A model generated the notes under the pieces. That model saw only the letters and a list, made by a program, of their open reading frames with translations, was not told where the DNA came from and searched no databases. A program made the position numbers and the translations under genes. A stretch of 64,000 bases of DNA from Panagrolaimus kolymaensis (lineage: Eukaryota > Nematoda > Chromadorea > Rhabditida > Panagrolaimidae), in contig JAJQJQ010000005.1 in NCBI GenBank assembly GCA_028622995.1, positions 1,736,001 to 1,800,000 of the forward strand, written 5' to 3'. This document shows positions 1 through 11,057 of the stretch, piece after piece (the first letter of the stretch is position 1; every line of letters begins with the position of its first letter).

Positions 1-900
1 AAAAAGAAGTAAGTCATTTGTCGTGGTAGTTGAATCAAAAATTTCTTCATCTTTAATTTCGCAGATAGACTTTGCGGGCATATTTATTGTTGAAAATTAG
101 AATTAATTCTTTTTTACAGATTGATGCTATAATTTCAAACAAAACCAAACCCTTAGTTACGTTTACAAGCAATTGTAAAACTCCATCAAAGCGTGAACTT
201 TTAATTAAAGAACTTAAAAACCATATTGAAATTTCAACTTATGGGCGCTGTTATAAAAATAAATGTGGAAGAAATTCAGATTGTGAGAAAAAGGAACAAA
301 GTAAATTTCAGAGAATTTGCTGTAAAATAAATTGATTAATTAAAGATTTTAGAAAATCATTATTTTGTTTTGGCTTTAGAAAATTCAAATTGCGTTGATT
401 ATTTAACAGAAAAAGTTTGGAGGTTGCGAAATTTAATTGTCCCCATTATTTTGGATCGTTCATTACTCAAAGGAAAATTAGCTTTATTAAATCCATATGT
501 TATTGCTTTGTCTGATTTTAAATCTGTTAAAGATTTGGTTAATCGCTTAAATTATTTAATTAAAAACAAAACTGAATATCGAAAGTAAGATTTTTTTAAA
601 AATTTAGCAAATTTGTTAACAAAAAACGACAATAAAAAAGTTTTTCCATTCCCGTCTTTTAGATATTTTGAATGGACTAAACTTTATAAAAAATCTGCAT
701 CTTGTTGGCTTTTGGACGATCTCCCATGTAAATTATGCGAAATGGCATTGGACGTTCAAATGGGTTTTCGAAAATCCATGAATATTCGAAAATGGTGGTC
801 TGAAAATGCGTGTAAACAAAATTATGTCAAACAATGGCTAAAAAATTCGGTAAATATTTTTGATAAAAAATCCATTTTTGAAGAAAACTTTTCAGGGTAA
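1..900 (+). CDS. alpha-1,3-fucosyltransferase (GT10), copy 1, 5' truncated by window edge
   Basis: Exons 1-8 (tail of exon 1), 120-300, 353-584 and 663-900, all with GT..AG introns and closing phases. The product is the catalytic half of a family GT10 fucosyltransferase, a Golgi enzyme that moves fucose from GDP-fucose to GlcNAc on glycans. The family signature is clear around 355-420: HYFVLALENSNC followed by DYLTEKVWR, the acceptor/donor-binding core of alpha-1,3-fucosyltransferases. The exon 353-584 protein segment is identical to that of the copy at 4001-5276, while the last exon differs and carries a longer C-terminus (KSIFEENFSG). The N-terminal cytoplasmic/TM segment lies outside the window. 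First of three tandem copies. Confidence 0.85.
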
Positions 901-1771
901 ATGATTTATTCAACTTGATTCCCAAGCATAAATATGAGTTTATAAAAAAAGCTTTAATTTAATAATTATATATTATAAATAGTTTTTATTTTCTGAGGAA
1001 ATGAATCCTTTATTTATTTCTTTTTTTTTACACCAAATTTTTATTGATGTGCATTAAAAAATTTTTTTAAAGATAACAAAAACTTTAGTAAATGGAATGA
1101 ATAATAGCAAACTCATTTGTCCTTTTAAAAAATGAAATAAAGCAAGCATTAATCATTTTGAATATAAAAAAAAATAGTGATTAAAGTAAACGCAAAGAAT
1201 AAATTAAATAAAAAAATATATTCAACAATCGATTTTAATGTTTTCATTTTTCTAAATATTGAAAGGTTCAAACAAGAGACAAAAATATTTTTGTGCTTTG
1301 CTTTTGTTCAAAAATTTAATCGCTTCTTATTTGTGAAAAAGTTTAAACTAGAATAACAAAATAACTTTTTACGAATATTAATTTTGATTAAACAAAATAT
1401 GGTTTTCTAACACTAAAATGTTCGGTATAAAAGGAGCCTATAAATTTTGTCCATAAAGTATCCCTTTATTTTTTTGTGGAACGAACATGCGCTTCAGTTG
1501 TTTCGTTTTACAGATATGTTCTTCGAATGTTTTCATAATAATTAAATTTTCAGATTTCAGGAAGCAGCAACAACACATTTACCATAAAAGTACGTCGTAA
1601 TTCGTTTAGTCTTTATGTATGAATGTTTACAATCAAAAAAACTTTAAACCTTATTTTCAATTCTTAATTTTATTTTTTTCCACGGATTCCAGCCAACTTT
1701 TTTGAAAAGTTTATAATATCTTTCAAATAATTTGAATCCAAATAAAAAATTGATAAAAAAAAAGAAGAAGA
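901..1771. other. intergenic; contains a copy of the defensin-type promoter
   Basis: No coding sequence is visible. The middle part (about 1190-1571) resembles the upstream region of the defensin gene at 8811 and is entered separately. The rest is plain AT-rich sequence. Confidence 0.6.
1190..1571 (+). promoter_or_regulatory. duplicated defensin-type promoter without its gene
   Basis: Collinear similarity to 8420-8775, the promoter of the defensin gene: shared blocks ATATATTCAACA, ATTGAAAGGTTCAAACAA, CAAACAAAATA, CAAAATGTTC-like, a TATAAAAG box (1426-1433 versus 8647-8654) and a terminal TTTCAGGAA (about 1556 versus 8766). No defensin coding sequence follows. The next gene is the exostosin-like glycosyltransferase starting at 1772, so this block now lies about 200 bp upstream of that start. 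That it drives this gene is inference. Confidence 0.6.
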
Positions 1772-3489
1772 ATGAATTCTATAAAATATTTATTTATTTT
1801 ATGTTTAGCATGTTTAAGTTTGATTGTTTTTTATGCTAGTATGGATCAACAAAAAAAATTTTATTTTTATTTTGGCTTGTTCGGATTTATTGATGGTAAG
1901 GATTTTTTCGAACGGTTTTTTCCATGAAACTTTTCCTTAAATTAACTTATTTTAGAATTTCAAGGAAAAACTAATTATTTAAATTTTATTTCTGAAAATG
2001 ATTATGAATTTAATTATAATTATTCAATTTTGGCTGAAAAATTTCAAATAAAAAATGAGCCATTTGGTTTTCCATTTGTTGCTTTTCAAGATGTATTTAC
2101 AAGCGCCTTTGAAAATATCTCAGATTTTTTATGGGATAATTCAATAGAAAATGGCGCAATCCCTTTAAATTCAATAAAATGTGGAGATATAATTTTTGTA
2201 AAGCGAGATTATATTATGGATTTTTTTAATTATGCCCATCAAAAAATTAAATTTCCATATATTTTAATTACACATGAAAGTGATTATTCTACGGGTTTTC
2301 CAGAACATTTGAAATATTTAAATGATTCTAAAGTTATTAAATGGTTTGCTTTGAATATTATTGCAAAGTAAGGTTTTCTAATAAAAAAGCTAGTTTTATA
2401 CAGGGCTGCAAAAACGCGCGCTTTAGCGCGCGACGCTAAAATTTTATTTCGCGTTGTTTCGCGTTCGCGCTTTTTCGCGGTTTTTATTTCGCGTTTGTTT
2501 AGCGTCGCGAATCAACGCTAACTTAAGAATTTGGAGAAGTACAGCAAAAGTGGTAGAAAAATTAATTCATATTATTTATTATGACTTAAATAGAAGCATT
2601 GGATCAAAAAAATAACAAAAAATTACATTAATTATGCTTTAAAAAAGATTCGCGAAAGTTTAGCGAATTGTTTAGCGTCGCGCGCGACGCGGTTTTTTTC
2701 TTTTTCATTTTTCGCGTTCGCGCGCGACGCGCTTTTCAAAAAAAAGAAACGCGCGCGTTCAGCGTTTTGTTTTAGCGTCGCGTTTTTGCAGCTCTGGTTT
2801 TATATTAATTTTTCAAATTTTTCTTAAAACTTTTCTTTTTTTTGATAAATGTTTCTCAAATTTATTTTTAGGCATCCAAAACTTAAACCAATTCCAATTG
2901 GAATAGTTGGAGAAGGCAATTTCAAAGATATTTATCAAATTGCTAAACATCCCATACCATATTATAATCGAACTACACTCCTTTATTTAAATTTTGCATT
3001 ACATACAAATGAAAAGAGAAATGAAATACAAGAATATTTCCAAAATACATATGAAAATAATTCAAATGTTTTGATTGTTGAAAATCGAGTTAAATGGGAA
3101 AAATATTTAAAACAAATAGGAAATTCTCAATTTGTTTTAAGCCCGCCAGGTTTGTTGTTCATTTTTTTATTTAATGAAAGCTCAAAAACATTTTTTTTGT
3201 AGGAAATGGAATAGATTGTTATCGAACTTGGGAAGCTTTAATTATGGGTGCTGTACCAATTGTAATGGAAAGTGAACTCATTCCCCTTTATGAAAATATG
3301 CCGGTTATGATAGTTAAAAACTGGAAAGAAGTGACAGAAGAAAATTTAAGAAAATTTCAAAATGAAAAACTCATAAACTTTAGTAAAGATAAAATTCCAT
3401 GGAGGCCAAAAATATGGATGCGTTATTGGATTAATGAAATAATGAGTGTTAAACAAAATTATATTGAGAATTTTTGTAATAGTTTTTAG
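1772..3489 (+). CDS. exostosin-like (GT47-type) glycosyltransferase
   Basis: Exons 1772-1895, 1956-2367, 2872-3149 and 3203-3489 join in frame to 366 aa. Residues about 5-22 are a hydrophobic signal anchor, so a type II Golgi membrane protein is expected. The C-terminal third carries LSPPGNGIDCYRTWEALIMG followed by AVPIV, a motif I associate with exostosin-type glycosyltransferases where the nucleotide sugar binds; THESD and HPKLKPIPIGI lie upstream. Donor sugar and acceptor cannot be told. Intron 3 (2368-2871) is enlarged by a hAT-like MITE. The gene sits between two fucosyltransferase copies and downstream of a duplicated defensin promoter. Assignment to GT47 rather than a related GT-B family is tentative. 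Confidence 0.7.
2401..2796. mobile_element. non-autonomous hAT-like MITE, 396 bp, with 8 bp target duplication
   Basis: Ends are inverted repeats: left CAGGGCTGCAAAAACGCG, right (read inward) CAGAGCTGCAAAAACGCG. It is flanked by perfect 8 bp repeats GTTTTATA at 2393-2400 and 2797-2804. An 8 bp duplication plus a CAGGG-type terminus is the hAT superfamily signature. The inside is full of CGCG-rich words (TTTAGCG, TCGCGCGCGACGC) in both orientations and encodes no protein. It sits in intron 3 of the exostosin-like gene and leaves the splice sites intact. Confidence 0.85.
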
Positions 3490-4000
3490 CCTAAAATTAG
3501 AAATAAACGTAATGTCGTTTTTTTGAAACATTCAAATTGATAAATCTATTGGGAAAAAAAGAAAGAGAAATTTAAAAATGAACAAAAATAAACAAAAAAT
3601 TTCGTCAACCAAAACCCCTTCATTTTTTAATTTTTAAGTTTTTTTTAATAATCAAGATAAAAATTTGGAAGAATAGAATTTCTTTTTATAAATAAAAAAA
3701 AATAAATCAAGAAATAATGTGTTCTTGGCTCATTAATGTTTTATACTTCGATAAATTTTGGTAAATGTTTGTCTAACAAAAAAAAACATAAACCCTCCAA
3801 TTTTCGATGAACCATGGTCCATGGATGATGTGATACAGCATAGTTTACTTTTCTGTAACCGATGTGAAATTCTAATTCCATGTCGTTCCATTATTAGAAA
3901 TGAAAACTAGCGTCCTTTATTGTGGCTTAAATTTTTTGAAAAAATAAAGAAAACTACGCACCTTCTGAATTATTGTAAGTTTTTAATTCATAAAAAAACC
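3490..4000. other. intergenic, nothing recognised
   Basis: AT-rich spacer between the exostosin-like gene and fucosyltransferase copy 2. No ORF, repeat or clear TATA box was recognised. Confidence 0.5.
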
Positions 4001-5276
4001 ATGAAAAAAAGAAGGCAGCTGATTATTTTTTTATTAATTATTTTTCTCATTGTTAATTGGCTTTTTACTAAAAATAACAATCAAAATATTACTCGTTTTT
4101 CAAAATTAGAAAATAAAAAACCTGTAATTTTGGAATGGAATAAACCTTATGGAAAAAATATACCATATGAAAATTTTATTTGTGCCAAATTATGCTTTTT
4201 TACTCGAAACCGTGAATTTCAAACTAACGCCACCATAATTAGCTTTCATTATCCCGATCTCAAAGAAGTTCCAAGAGTTCGAAGCTCTTCGACAATGAAT
4301 GCTTTTATTTCAATTGAATCTTCCGGAAATTATCCATATAGTAATTATTTGCCAGATGATTATTTTAATTTTACTTTTACTTATAGACAAGATAGTGACA
4401 TCATCATCTTGTCTGATTATTTTAGAAATTTAACAAATAATGATACCGATAAATGGAGAGAAGATGAAGTAAGTTAAATAAATATGTCCAGAGTTATTTA
4501 CTAAAATTTTGTAAAAAGACAAACATAACTTTTTCTAAAAACTATAATATCTTATTTTATAGGTCAATGACATATTATTAAACAAGAATAAAGCTCTTGT
4601 TACATTTGTAAGCAACTGCAGAACCCATTCAAAACGAGAACTTTTAATTAATGAACTCGAAAAATTTATAAATATTACTAAATATGGTAAATGTTATGGT
4701 AAAAGTTGCGGCCCCAAATCACAGTGCGAAAAAGAAGAAATAGGTAATTCTGAAACTTGTTGTTTTGAAGATATTCTTTGTAATTAAAGTTTTTAGAAAA
4801 TCATTATTTTGTTTTGGCTTTAGAAAATTCAAATTGCGTTGATTATTTAACAGAAAAAGTTTGGAGATTGCGAAATTTAATTGTTCCAATTATTTTGGAT
4901 CGTTCACTACTCAAAGGAAAATTAGCTTTATTAAATCCATATGTTATCGCTTTATCCGATTTTAAATCTGTTAAAGATTTGGTTAATCGCTTAAATTATT
5001 TAATTAAAAACAAAACTGAATATCGAAAGTAAGTCAATTCATAAAGAAGAAAAAAAGGCAGATATAAAATATATTTGCAGATATTTTGATTGGACGCGAT
5101 ATTACAAAAAGTCAACCTCAACAAATTTTTATACCGATCTCCCGTGCGCATTATGTAAAATTGCATTGAAAGTCCAAAAAGGATATCAAAAATCCATGAA
5201 TACTAGAAAGTGGTGGTCGTCGAATAATACATGCAAAAAAAATTATGTTTATGAATGGTTAAAAACTTCACCCTAA
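4001..5276 (+). CDS. alpha-1,3-fucosyltransferase (GT10), copy 2, complete
   Basis: Exons 4001-4468, 4563-4743, 4797-5028 and 5081-5276 give 358 aa. The start at 4001 (MKKRR) directly precedes a signal anchor, residues about 6-20 (LIIFLLIIFLIVNWLF), the type II topology usual for Golgi fucosyltransferases. N-terminal motif VILEWNKPYG and catalytic motif HYFVLALENSNC..DYLTEK match the family; length is normal. Several N-glycosylation sequons (NFT, NLT) are present. Intron 2 (4744-4796, 53 nt) is base-for-base the same as intron 2 of copy 3, while exon 3 encodes the same protein as copy 1, which suggests exchange between copies. Likely role: core or terminal alpha-1,3-fucosylation of glycoproteins; exact linkage not knowable here. 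Confidence 0.9.
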
Positions 5277-5746
5277 TTTTATCATTTTTTAAAGGCTAAT
5301 TATTTTTAAATCCTTAACTTCCTTATTTGTTTATTATTCGAACACCTTTAAGCTTTTTCATATAAAAATAAATATGTATGTGTTTCTAAAATGTTAAAGC
5401 GTCAAAGTAAAGAAATGAAAATTTTATTGAAATATATCGGATGATTAGCGGTGCATGAGATCAAACACATGTGTTGGTAGCATACAAAGCTTTTTTTATA
5501 GCCAGGTTATTTGTTCATCAAATCAACCGTAACAACAAAAAAAATATGCACATCATTTATGCAAGGTTAAATTATAAGAAAAGAAAGATGTATTGGTTTT
5601 ATTAAATTAAACAAACACAAAATTTAACTACGAGCTTTAAACGCGGGACATTATAAAATTTTATAAAGCATAAACGTAAGTCGAGTTTTTTTTATTGTTG
5701 GTGGTGACATATTTATTATTATTATTAATATCATAGCAATTTTGTA
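5277..5746. other. intergenic, nothing recognised
   Basis: AT-rich spacer upstream of the acyltransferase gene. I see no gene, repeat or clear regulatory motif. Confidence 0.5.
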
Positions 5747-8200
5747 ATGAAAAAGCGATACGATATTCAGTGGCTTCGTGCTTTAGCTATTGTAGCCGTT
5801 TTGGGATTTCATATTTGGCCGGAAACTTTTCCATATGGATATCTTGGAGTTGATATGTCAGTAAAATTTTAGTTCAATAATTTACATATATTTAACTGAA
5901 TGTTTTATTTTTAGGTTTTTTGTTGTATCAGGATATTTAATGACCTCTATTTTGTCAAAATCATCTAACCAATATGTGTTAAAATTTTATTCACGCCGAA
6001 TTAAACGAATATTTCCAACGTGTTTATTGATGATTGCCATGTCTCTTTTCACTGGAATCTTTTATTTGTTTCCATCAAATTTTGAATTTCTCAAAATTGA
6101 AGCTTTTTGGTCTGCTTTTTTTATTAATAATTTTTCATCGATGTTCGCCAAAAAAGAATATTTTGAGCTTGTGAGTTTGTTTGTGTTTTTTATAAACCAA
6201 AAATCAACATAAATTTTCAGACTTTAGAATTTAAATTTCTTCTCCACACTTGGACTCTTGGAGTTGAAATTCAATTTTATTTGATTGCTCCATTTTTAAT
6301 CAATTTTATTCTGGCAAAATTTCATCCTTTGCGCTGGATTAGTGCTATTTTAACTGTTTCAGCTTTATCTCAGCTTTTGATTCCCTCTGAATCGATTTCG
6401 TTTGGATTAATGTTTTGCCGAATTTGGCAATTTTTAACTGGAACTGCTGCTTATTACATAGCACAACAATGGAAAAATGATTATTTAAAACTAAATCAAA
6501 ATGAAAATATAGTTAAATCTCAGCAAGAAACAGCACAGCCAAAAATTTTATTTTCATTAAATAAAATTTCTTATTTTACTCTTTTCGTTTTAACGTTAAC
6601 ATGCTTATTACCTGTTTCACTTTCGATGCTGTCTCGCATACCATTTATATTTCGATTAATGTGCACAATTTTGACGGGAGTTTTTATCTCTTTGAATGGA
6701 ATTAAACAAATATATATGCCACAATTTTTAAGTACTTTGCTTGTTTATGTTGGTGATGCTTCATATTCCATTTATTTGATTCATTGGCCTCTCATTACTT
6801 TCTTTAAATATTTTAGTTATTTTGATAGATTGGGTAAACTTTTCTTTAAAAAAAAGAGCGTTAAAGGATAAAGGATTCTTCATTCAGGATCCATTTTTAC
6901 ACTTGTATGCATTCTTATTATTTCTATTTTAATCCATGAAATTTATGAAAAGCCATTAGCAAAAGCATCTTGGAAATTAAATGGAATAATTATTTTTATG
7001 TTATACATTATTATTTTCTTTTTAGCTTTTTTTGGACACAAATTTAATGATAAGGTTTTTGAGTTCATCATATTTTTGTTAATGATATTTTTTTGTTTGT
7101 TTGTTTCAGAATTCTTTAGTGCATGCAAATGAACTTGAAGCGGCATCTTGTCAAAAATTTTACTATCCTGATTGTGTAGCAGACCCTTTAATAGAAAAAT
7201 ATTTAACTCAAAGGCAACCCGAGACGGGTATAGATAAATATTGTTCATATAAAGTAAGATAGATGCCTTGACCACCAAAAAACTTATTTTAAATATGCGT
7301 GTTTTTAGCTGAATTCCACTAATAATAATCATACGGTATTAATAACAGGAAATAGTTTTGTTTATTTTCAAATTCGAGGAATTTTGGATGCTATTAAACA
7401 ATCCAAACAAAACTTTTCTAAAGTTTTTGTTGTTTCTCGTCCAGCTTGCAATTTTATTGCTGGGGAATTAAACAATAATCTCACAGCATGGGGATGTGAA
7501 ACTATTGATGGATCTCGTGATAAATTAATTCAAATTCTCAAACCCGATGTGGTGATTCATACAGGAAGGTAAAACTAGTTTCTCAATCGGCACCGTTTTG
7601 AAAAATAAATTCGAAATTAATTTAAGATTAGATCAATTCAAAGAATTTCGTAATTTTCCAATTACTAATATGGAAAAAGATTATGGTTATAAAGTTCTTA
7701 AAAAAAATATATTTAAAGTTGCTAATTATAGTAAACGCTTTATTATTATTGAACCAACACCAAATTTTGAAAAGTATGAGGGTATTTTTTATTTTATTAC
7801 AAAATTTTTATTTCTTTTTTTTAGTTTTTTGAATTTAAATCCTCTCCGCATTGGTGGTGCTATCTTTTTAAATCAACCCTTATCAAATTATTACATAACC
7901 ATTAAGGTACGTATATAATTCAAATCAAAATACTAAAAGTTTGAATCCGTTCGTTCATAAATCCTTTTCCAGAAATATCGGGAAAGACTTTATCCATCAT
8001 GGAATCGAGTGAAAGCGGTTGTAAAAGATTGCAAAAATTGTGTCATTGTTCCAACAGAAAAACTTTTTTGTGATTCTAAAGTTTGTCGATTTGTTGATTT
8101 GAAAACTAAATTATCGCGATATTGTGATGGAGCTCATATAACTTCCCGTGAATCCCTGCTTTTAATACCCGGATTAATTAAAGCTTTGGATAAAGATTGA
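5747..8200 (+). CDS. OAC-type acyltransferase: acyltransferase-3 membrane domain plus SGNH domain
   Basis: Eight exons (5747-5856, 5915-6170, 6221-6833, 6897-7054, 7110-7253, 7309-7568, 7627-7906, 7973-8200) close in frame to 682 aa. The N-terminus is a multi-pass acyltransferase-3 domain: RYDIQWLRALAIVAVLGFH (with the conserved R and H), GYLGVDMFFVVSGYLM, HTWTLGVEIQFYLI and SYSIYLIHWPL. The C-terminal half is SGNH-like: LITGNSFVYFQ resembles block I (GxS) and CDGAHIT gives the block V Asp-His pair. In nematodes such OAC/NRF-6-like proteins are numerous; bacterial relatives O-acetylate surface glycans. The intron 7569-7626 is the only way I found to bypass stops at 7570; it removes a stretch (FSIGTVLKNKFEI) that also reads like coding, so this joint deserves checking. 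Confidence 0.88.
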
Positions 8201-8419
8201 TTTTGTAAAAATAAAAGTTGATTTGAATGGTGGCTGGTACTTGATGGTACGAATGTTTCAAGTGTAAATATTGCCTTTAAAAATTTGATTGTTTTTTTTC
8301 CAAATTTTTAACGTAATAAAGTTGTGGGCTGAATAAACAATTACATTGGGTCGGAATTAAAAAATTATTTTTGTGCTATGGAAAAAAATTATGAAAATAT
8401 TTATTCCAAAATTAAACAA
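8201..8419. other. spacer downstream of the acyltransferase
   Basis: AT-rich, non-coding. An AATAAA-type signal (AATAAACAATT, about 8332) is compatible with polyadenylation of the acyltransferase transcript. Confidence 0.4.
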
Positions 8420-8775
8420 ACAACAATTAGGGAGCAAAATAAATATATTCAACAAAAGATTTTTTGTAGCCGCATTTTTCGAAATTGAAAGGTTCAAACA
8501 ATAAATAATATTTTTTTGGTTTTAACCATTATTCCCAATTTAATTGCTTATTATTGTGCAAAAAAAAATTTAAACAATAGAAATTAATTTATAGAAAAAT
8601 AATTTTGAGCAAACAAAATACAGTGTTCAATCACCAAAATGTTCCATATAAAAGAGGTCTCAATTTTTCCCAAAATATCAGTTTTTGTTGAATACAAAGG
8701 CGCTTCCATTATTATTTCAGTTTTTCAGATTATTAGCAAAAACTTTGATATTTATAAAATAAAAATTTCAGGAAC
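8420..8775 (+). promoter_or_regulatory. defensin promoter with TATA box
   Basis: A good TATA box, TATAAAAG, lies at 8647-8654, about 160 bp before the defensin ATG. A TTTCAG/GAA site at about 8766-8773 could be a 5' UTR splice acceptor or a spliced-leader acceptor. The whole block is similar to 1190-1571, which argues that it is a functional, duplicable promoter unit. Confidence 0.6.
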
Positions 8776-8810
8776 CTAAATTTATTAATTAATTTATCAT
8801 TCATCAAATC

Positions 8811-9064
8811 ATGAAAGTTGCAATCCTTTGTCTTTTGTTCATTTTCGCCGTCGTCTTTACCCAAATCGATGCAAGGTAAAAAAAGTTTTAGCTTTTATTT
8901 ATTTTATTTTTATTTTCAGTTGCACACCCGGTACTGATACAGGAGTAGGTTGGTTATTTGGATGCCCATTAAATCCCGGTGAATGTAATACCCATTGTCT
9001 TGCACTTGGAAATGGTTACACAAGTGGTGGATGTAATTGGGCGGATTGCACTTGTAAATGCTAA
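8811..9064 (+). CDS. secreted defensin-like antimicrobial peptide (CS-alpha-beta fold)
   Basis: Exons 8811-8875 and 8920-9064 give a 69 aa precursor. Residues 1-21 are a clean signal peptide (MKVAILCLLFIFAVVFTQIDA). The mature part has 8 cysteines, and its core FGCPLNPGECNTHC ... GGC ... CTCKC shows the CxxxC, GxC and CxC spacing of the cysteine-stabilised alpha/beta motif. It closely resembles the invertebrate defensins of the tick/dragonfly/mollusc type (GCPLN..CxxHC..GGxC..CxC). Such peptides are released to the gut lumen or body cavity and disrupt bacterial envelopes by binding lipid II. There is an extra Cys pair compared with six-cysteine members. Single phase-2 intron right after the signal peptide. 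Family assignment is confident; nematode occurrence of this subtype is noteworthy. Confidence 0.82.
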
Positions 9065-9682
9065 TAATCGATTCAATTCAATTTTATCGTTGTTGTTTAT
9101 GCCTTTGAAAGTTTTAGTGTCCTTTAAATATATGTAATATAGCTAATTACTTTTGATCCATTTTTATTTGATAATTTGTGGCAGCTTTGAAAATAAAAAT
9201 TTGCAAACATTTCAATTAGTTTTTTTTTTTACAAAGAATGTACATACTTGAAGTTAGATAGATAATGGATGAATTATGGTTGGCTTACGGATTCAACTCT
9301 TCATTGGCTGGACAGGGTCTTGGATATTTAAGTCCGAGACATTCCTTTTTGTGGATGATTAGTTGAGAATTTTCAAAATCAAGCAAATTAAAATAAAATA
9401 ATGAATAAGCTTCATTTCGAGATTTCTGACTTTCACTTCAAAAAATAAAAAAGTTTTTAAACCATTTACAAAATACGAAAATGCTTTTTTTACACATATA
9501 TAAAAGCATAATAGGGATTTTTCTTTAACTAAATAAAGGTGAAACATTTTCTATATTGATCGTTTTTTCAATATTTAAAAAATAATAATAATTGGAGGAA
9601 AAACGAAATGCAATCTTTGTTTGCTATAAACTATTTGCATGTCTTTTTTTATCGCGCCCATTTTTACAAGTTTTTATCAAAA
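9065..9682. other. intergenic, nothing recognised
   Basis: AT-rich spacer. An in-frame upstream ATG at 9608 would extend the next fucosyltransferase by 25 residues; the homologous start in copy 2 argues for 9683. Confidence 0.5.
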
Positions 9683-11057
9683 ATGAAAAAATATGTTTTG
9701 TTTATTACTTTTTCTGGAATTATTTTTATTGTTATTTGTAATTATTTTCTTATTCCAAAAAATATATTAACTGATATAAAATTTTTGAAATCAAGCAATA
9801 TTTATACAAAACCTATAATTTTGGAATGGAATAAACCATTTTTATTTAAAATTCCATACGAAAATTTTAGTTGCGCAAAATCATGCCTTTTTACTCGAAA
9901 TCGTGAATTGCGAAAAGATGCGACACTCATAACTTTTCATTATCCAACAATAAATTTTAAGGAGAAAATTCCGAGATCTCCAAATTCTGTTGAAGGAATG
10001 AATGTTTTTATTTCAATGGAATCTCCAGGAAATTATCCTTATAGTCCAAAGCTGCCAGATGATTATTTTAATTTGACATTTACATACAGAGAAGATAGCG
10101 ACATTGTTACTCCATATGATTATTTTAGAAATCTAACAGCCAATGATACAGATCGACGGAGCAAAAATGAAGTAAGTTCAAAATGAAAATAATCCATTTG
10201 AAATTTATTTTTGACATTTTCTTTATTCTGCAATTTTTTTCTTAACATTCAACTTCGTTCGTTATTTTTTCTTTTAATCTCCAACAATTTACATAAATAC
10301 ATTTTTTATAGTTTTTATCTGCTACTGTTTTTTTCTAGATAGATGAAATAATTTCAAACAAAACCAAGCCTTTAGTTACATTTGTAAGCAACTGCAGAAC
10401 CCATTCAAAACGAGAACTTTTAATTAATGAACTTGAAAAATTTATAAATATTACTAAATATGGTAAATGTTATGATAAAAGCTGTGGCCCCAAATCACAA
10501 TGCGAAAAAGAAGAAATAGGTAATTCTGAAACTTGTTGTTTTGAAGATATTCTTTGTAATTAAAGTTTTTAGAAAATCATTATTTTGTTTTGGCTTTAGA
10601 AAATTCAAATTGCATTGATTATTTAACAGAAAAAGTTTGGAGATTGCGAAACTTAATTGTTCCAATTATTTTGGATCGTTCATTGTTGCGTGGAAAATTA
10701 GCTTTATTAAAACCATATGTTATTGCTTTGTCGGATTTTAAATCTGTTAAAGAATTGGTTAATCACTTAAATTATTTAATTAAAAACAAGACTGAATATC
10801 GAAAGTAAGTCAATTCATAAAGATTTTTTTAGTGAACGAAGCAAAAACTTTGCAGATATTTTGAATGGACAAAATTTTATAAAAAATCATCTTCACCAAC
10901 TTGGTTGAAAGAAATGCCATGTAAATTATGTGAAATGGCTTTGAAAGTTCAAAAAGGATATCGAAAATCAATGAATATTCAAAAATGGTGGTCGTCAGAA
11001 AATAGATGCAAGAAAGATTATGTTTATTTTTGGCTACAAAATTCTCTAAACACCTAA
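9683..11057 (+). CDS. alpha-1,3-fucosyltransferase (GT10), copy 3, complete
   Basis: Exons 9683-10171, 10339-10519, 10573-10804 and 10856-11057 give 367 aa with the same exon phases as copies 1 and 2. MKKYVLFITFSGIIFIVICN forms the type II signal anchor. Motifs IILEWNKPF, CAKSCLFTRNREL and HYFVLALENSNCIDYLTEK identify a GT10 fucosyltransferase. The exon 2 start (IDEIISNKTKPLVTF) resembles copy 1, whereas the rest of exon 2 (SNCRTHSKRELLINELEKF) and intron 2 are nearly or fully identical to copy 2, so the gene is a mosaic. Residues differ from copies 1 and 2 in the catalytic exon at a few positions (V to I, K to R, N to K, D to E, R to H). Confidence 0.9.

Noticed and set aside
2401..2796. CGCG-rich block as a CpG-island promoter
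   Set aside because: The inverted ends and 8 bp duplication explain it as a transposable element inside an intron.
7782..7824. 43 nt intron in the acyltransferase (GTATTT...TTTTAG)
   Set aside because: Its removal shifts the frame into an immediate stop, whereas reading through stays open to the next conserved exon.
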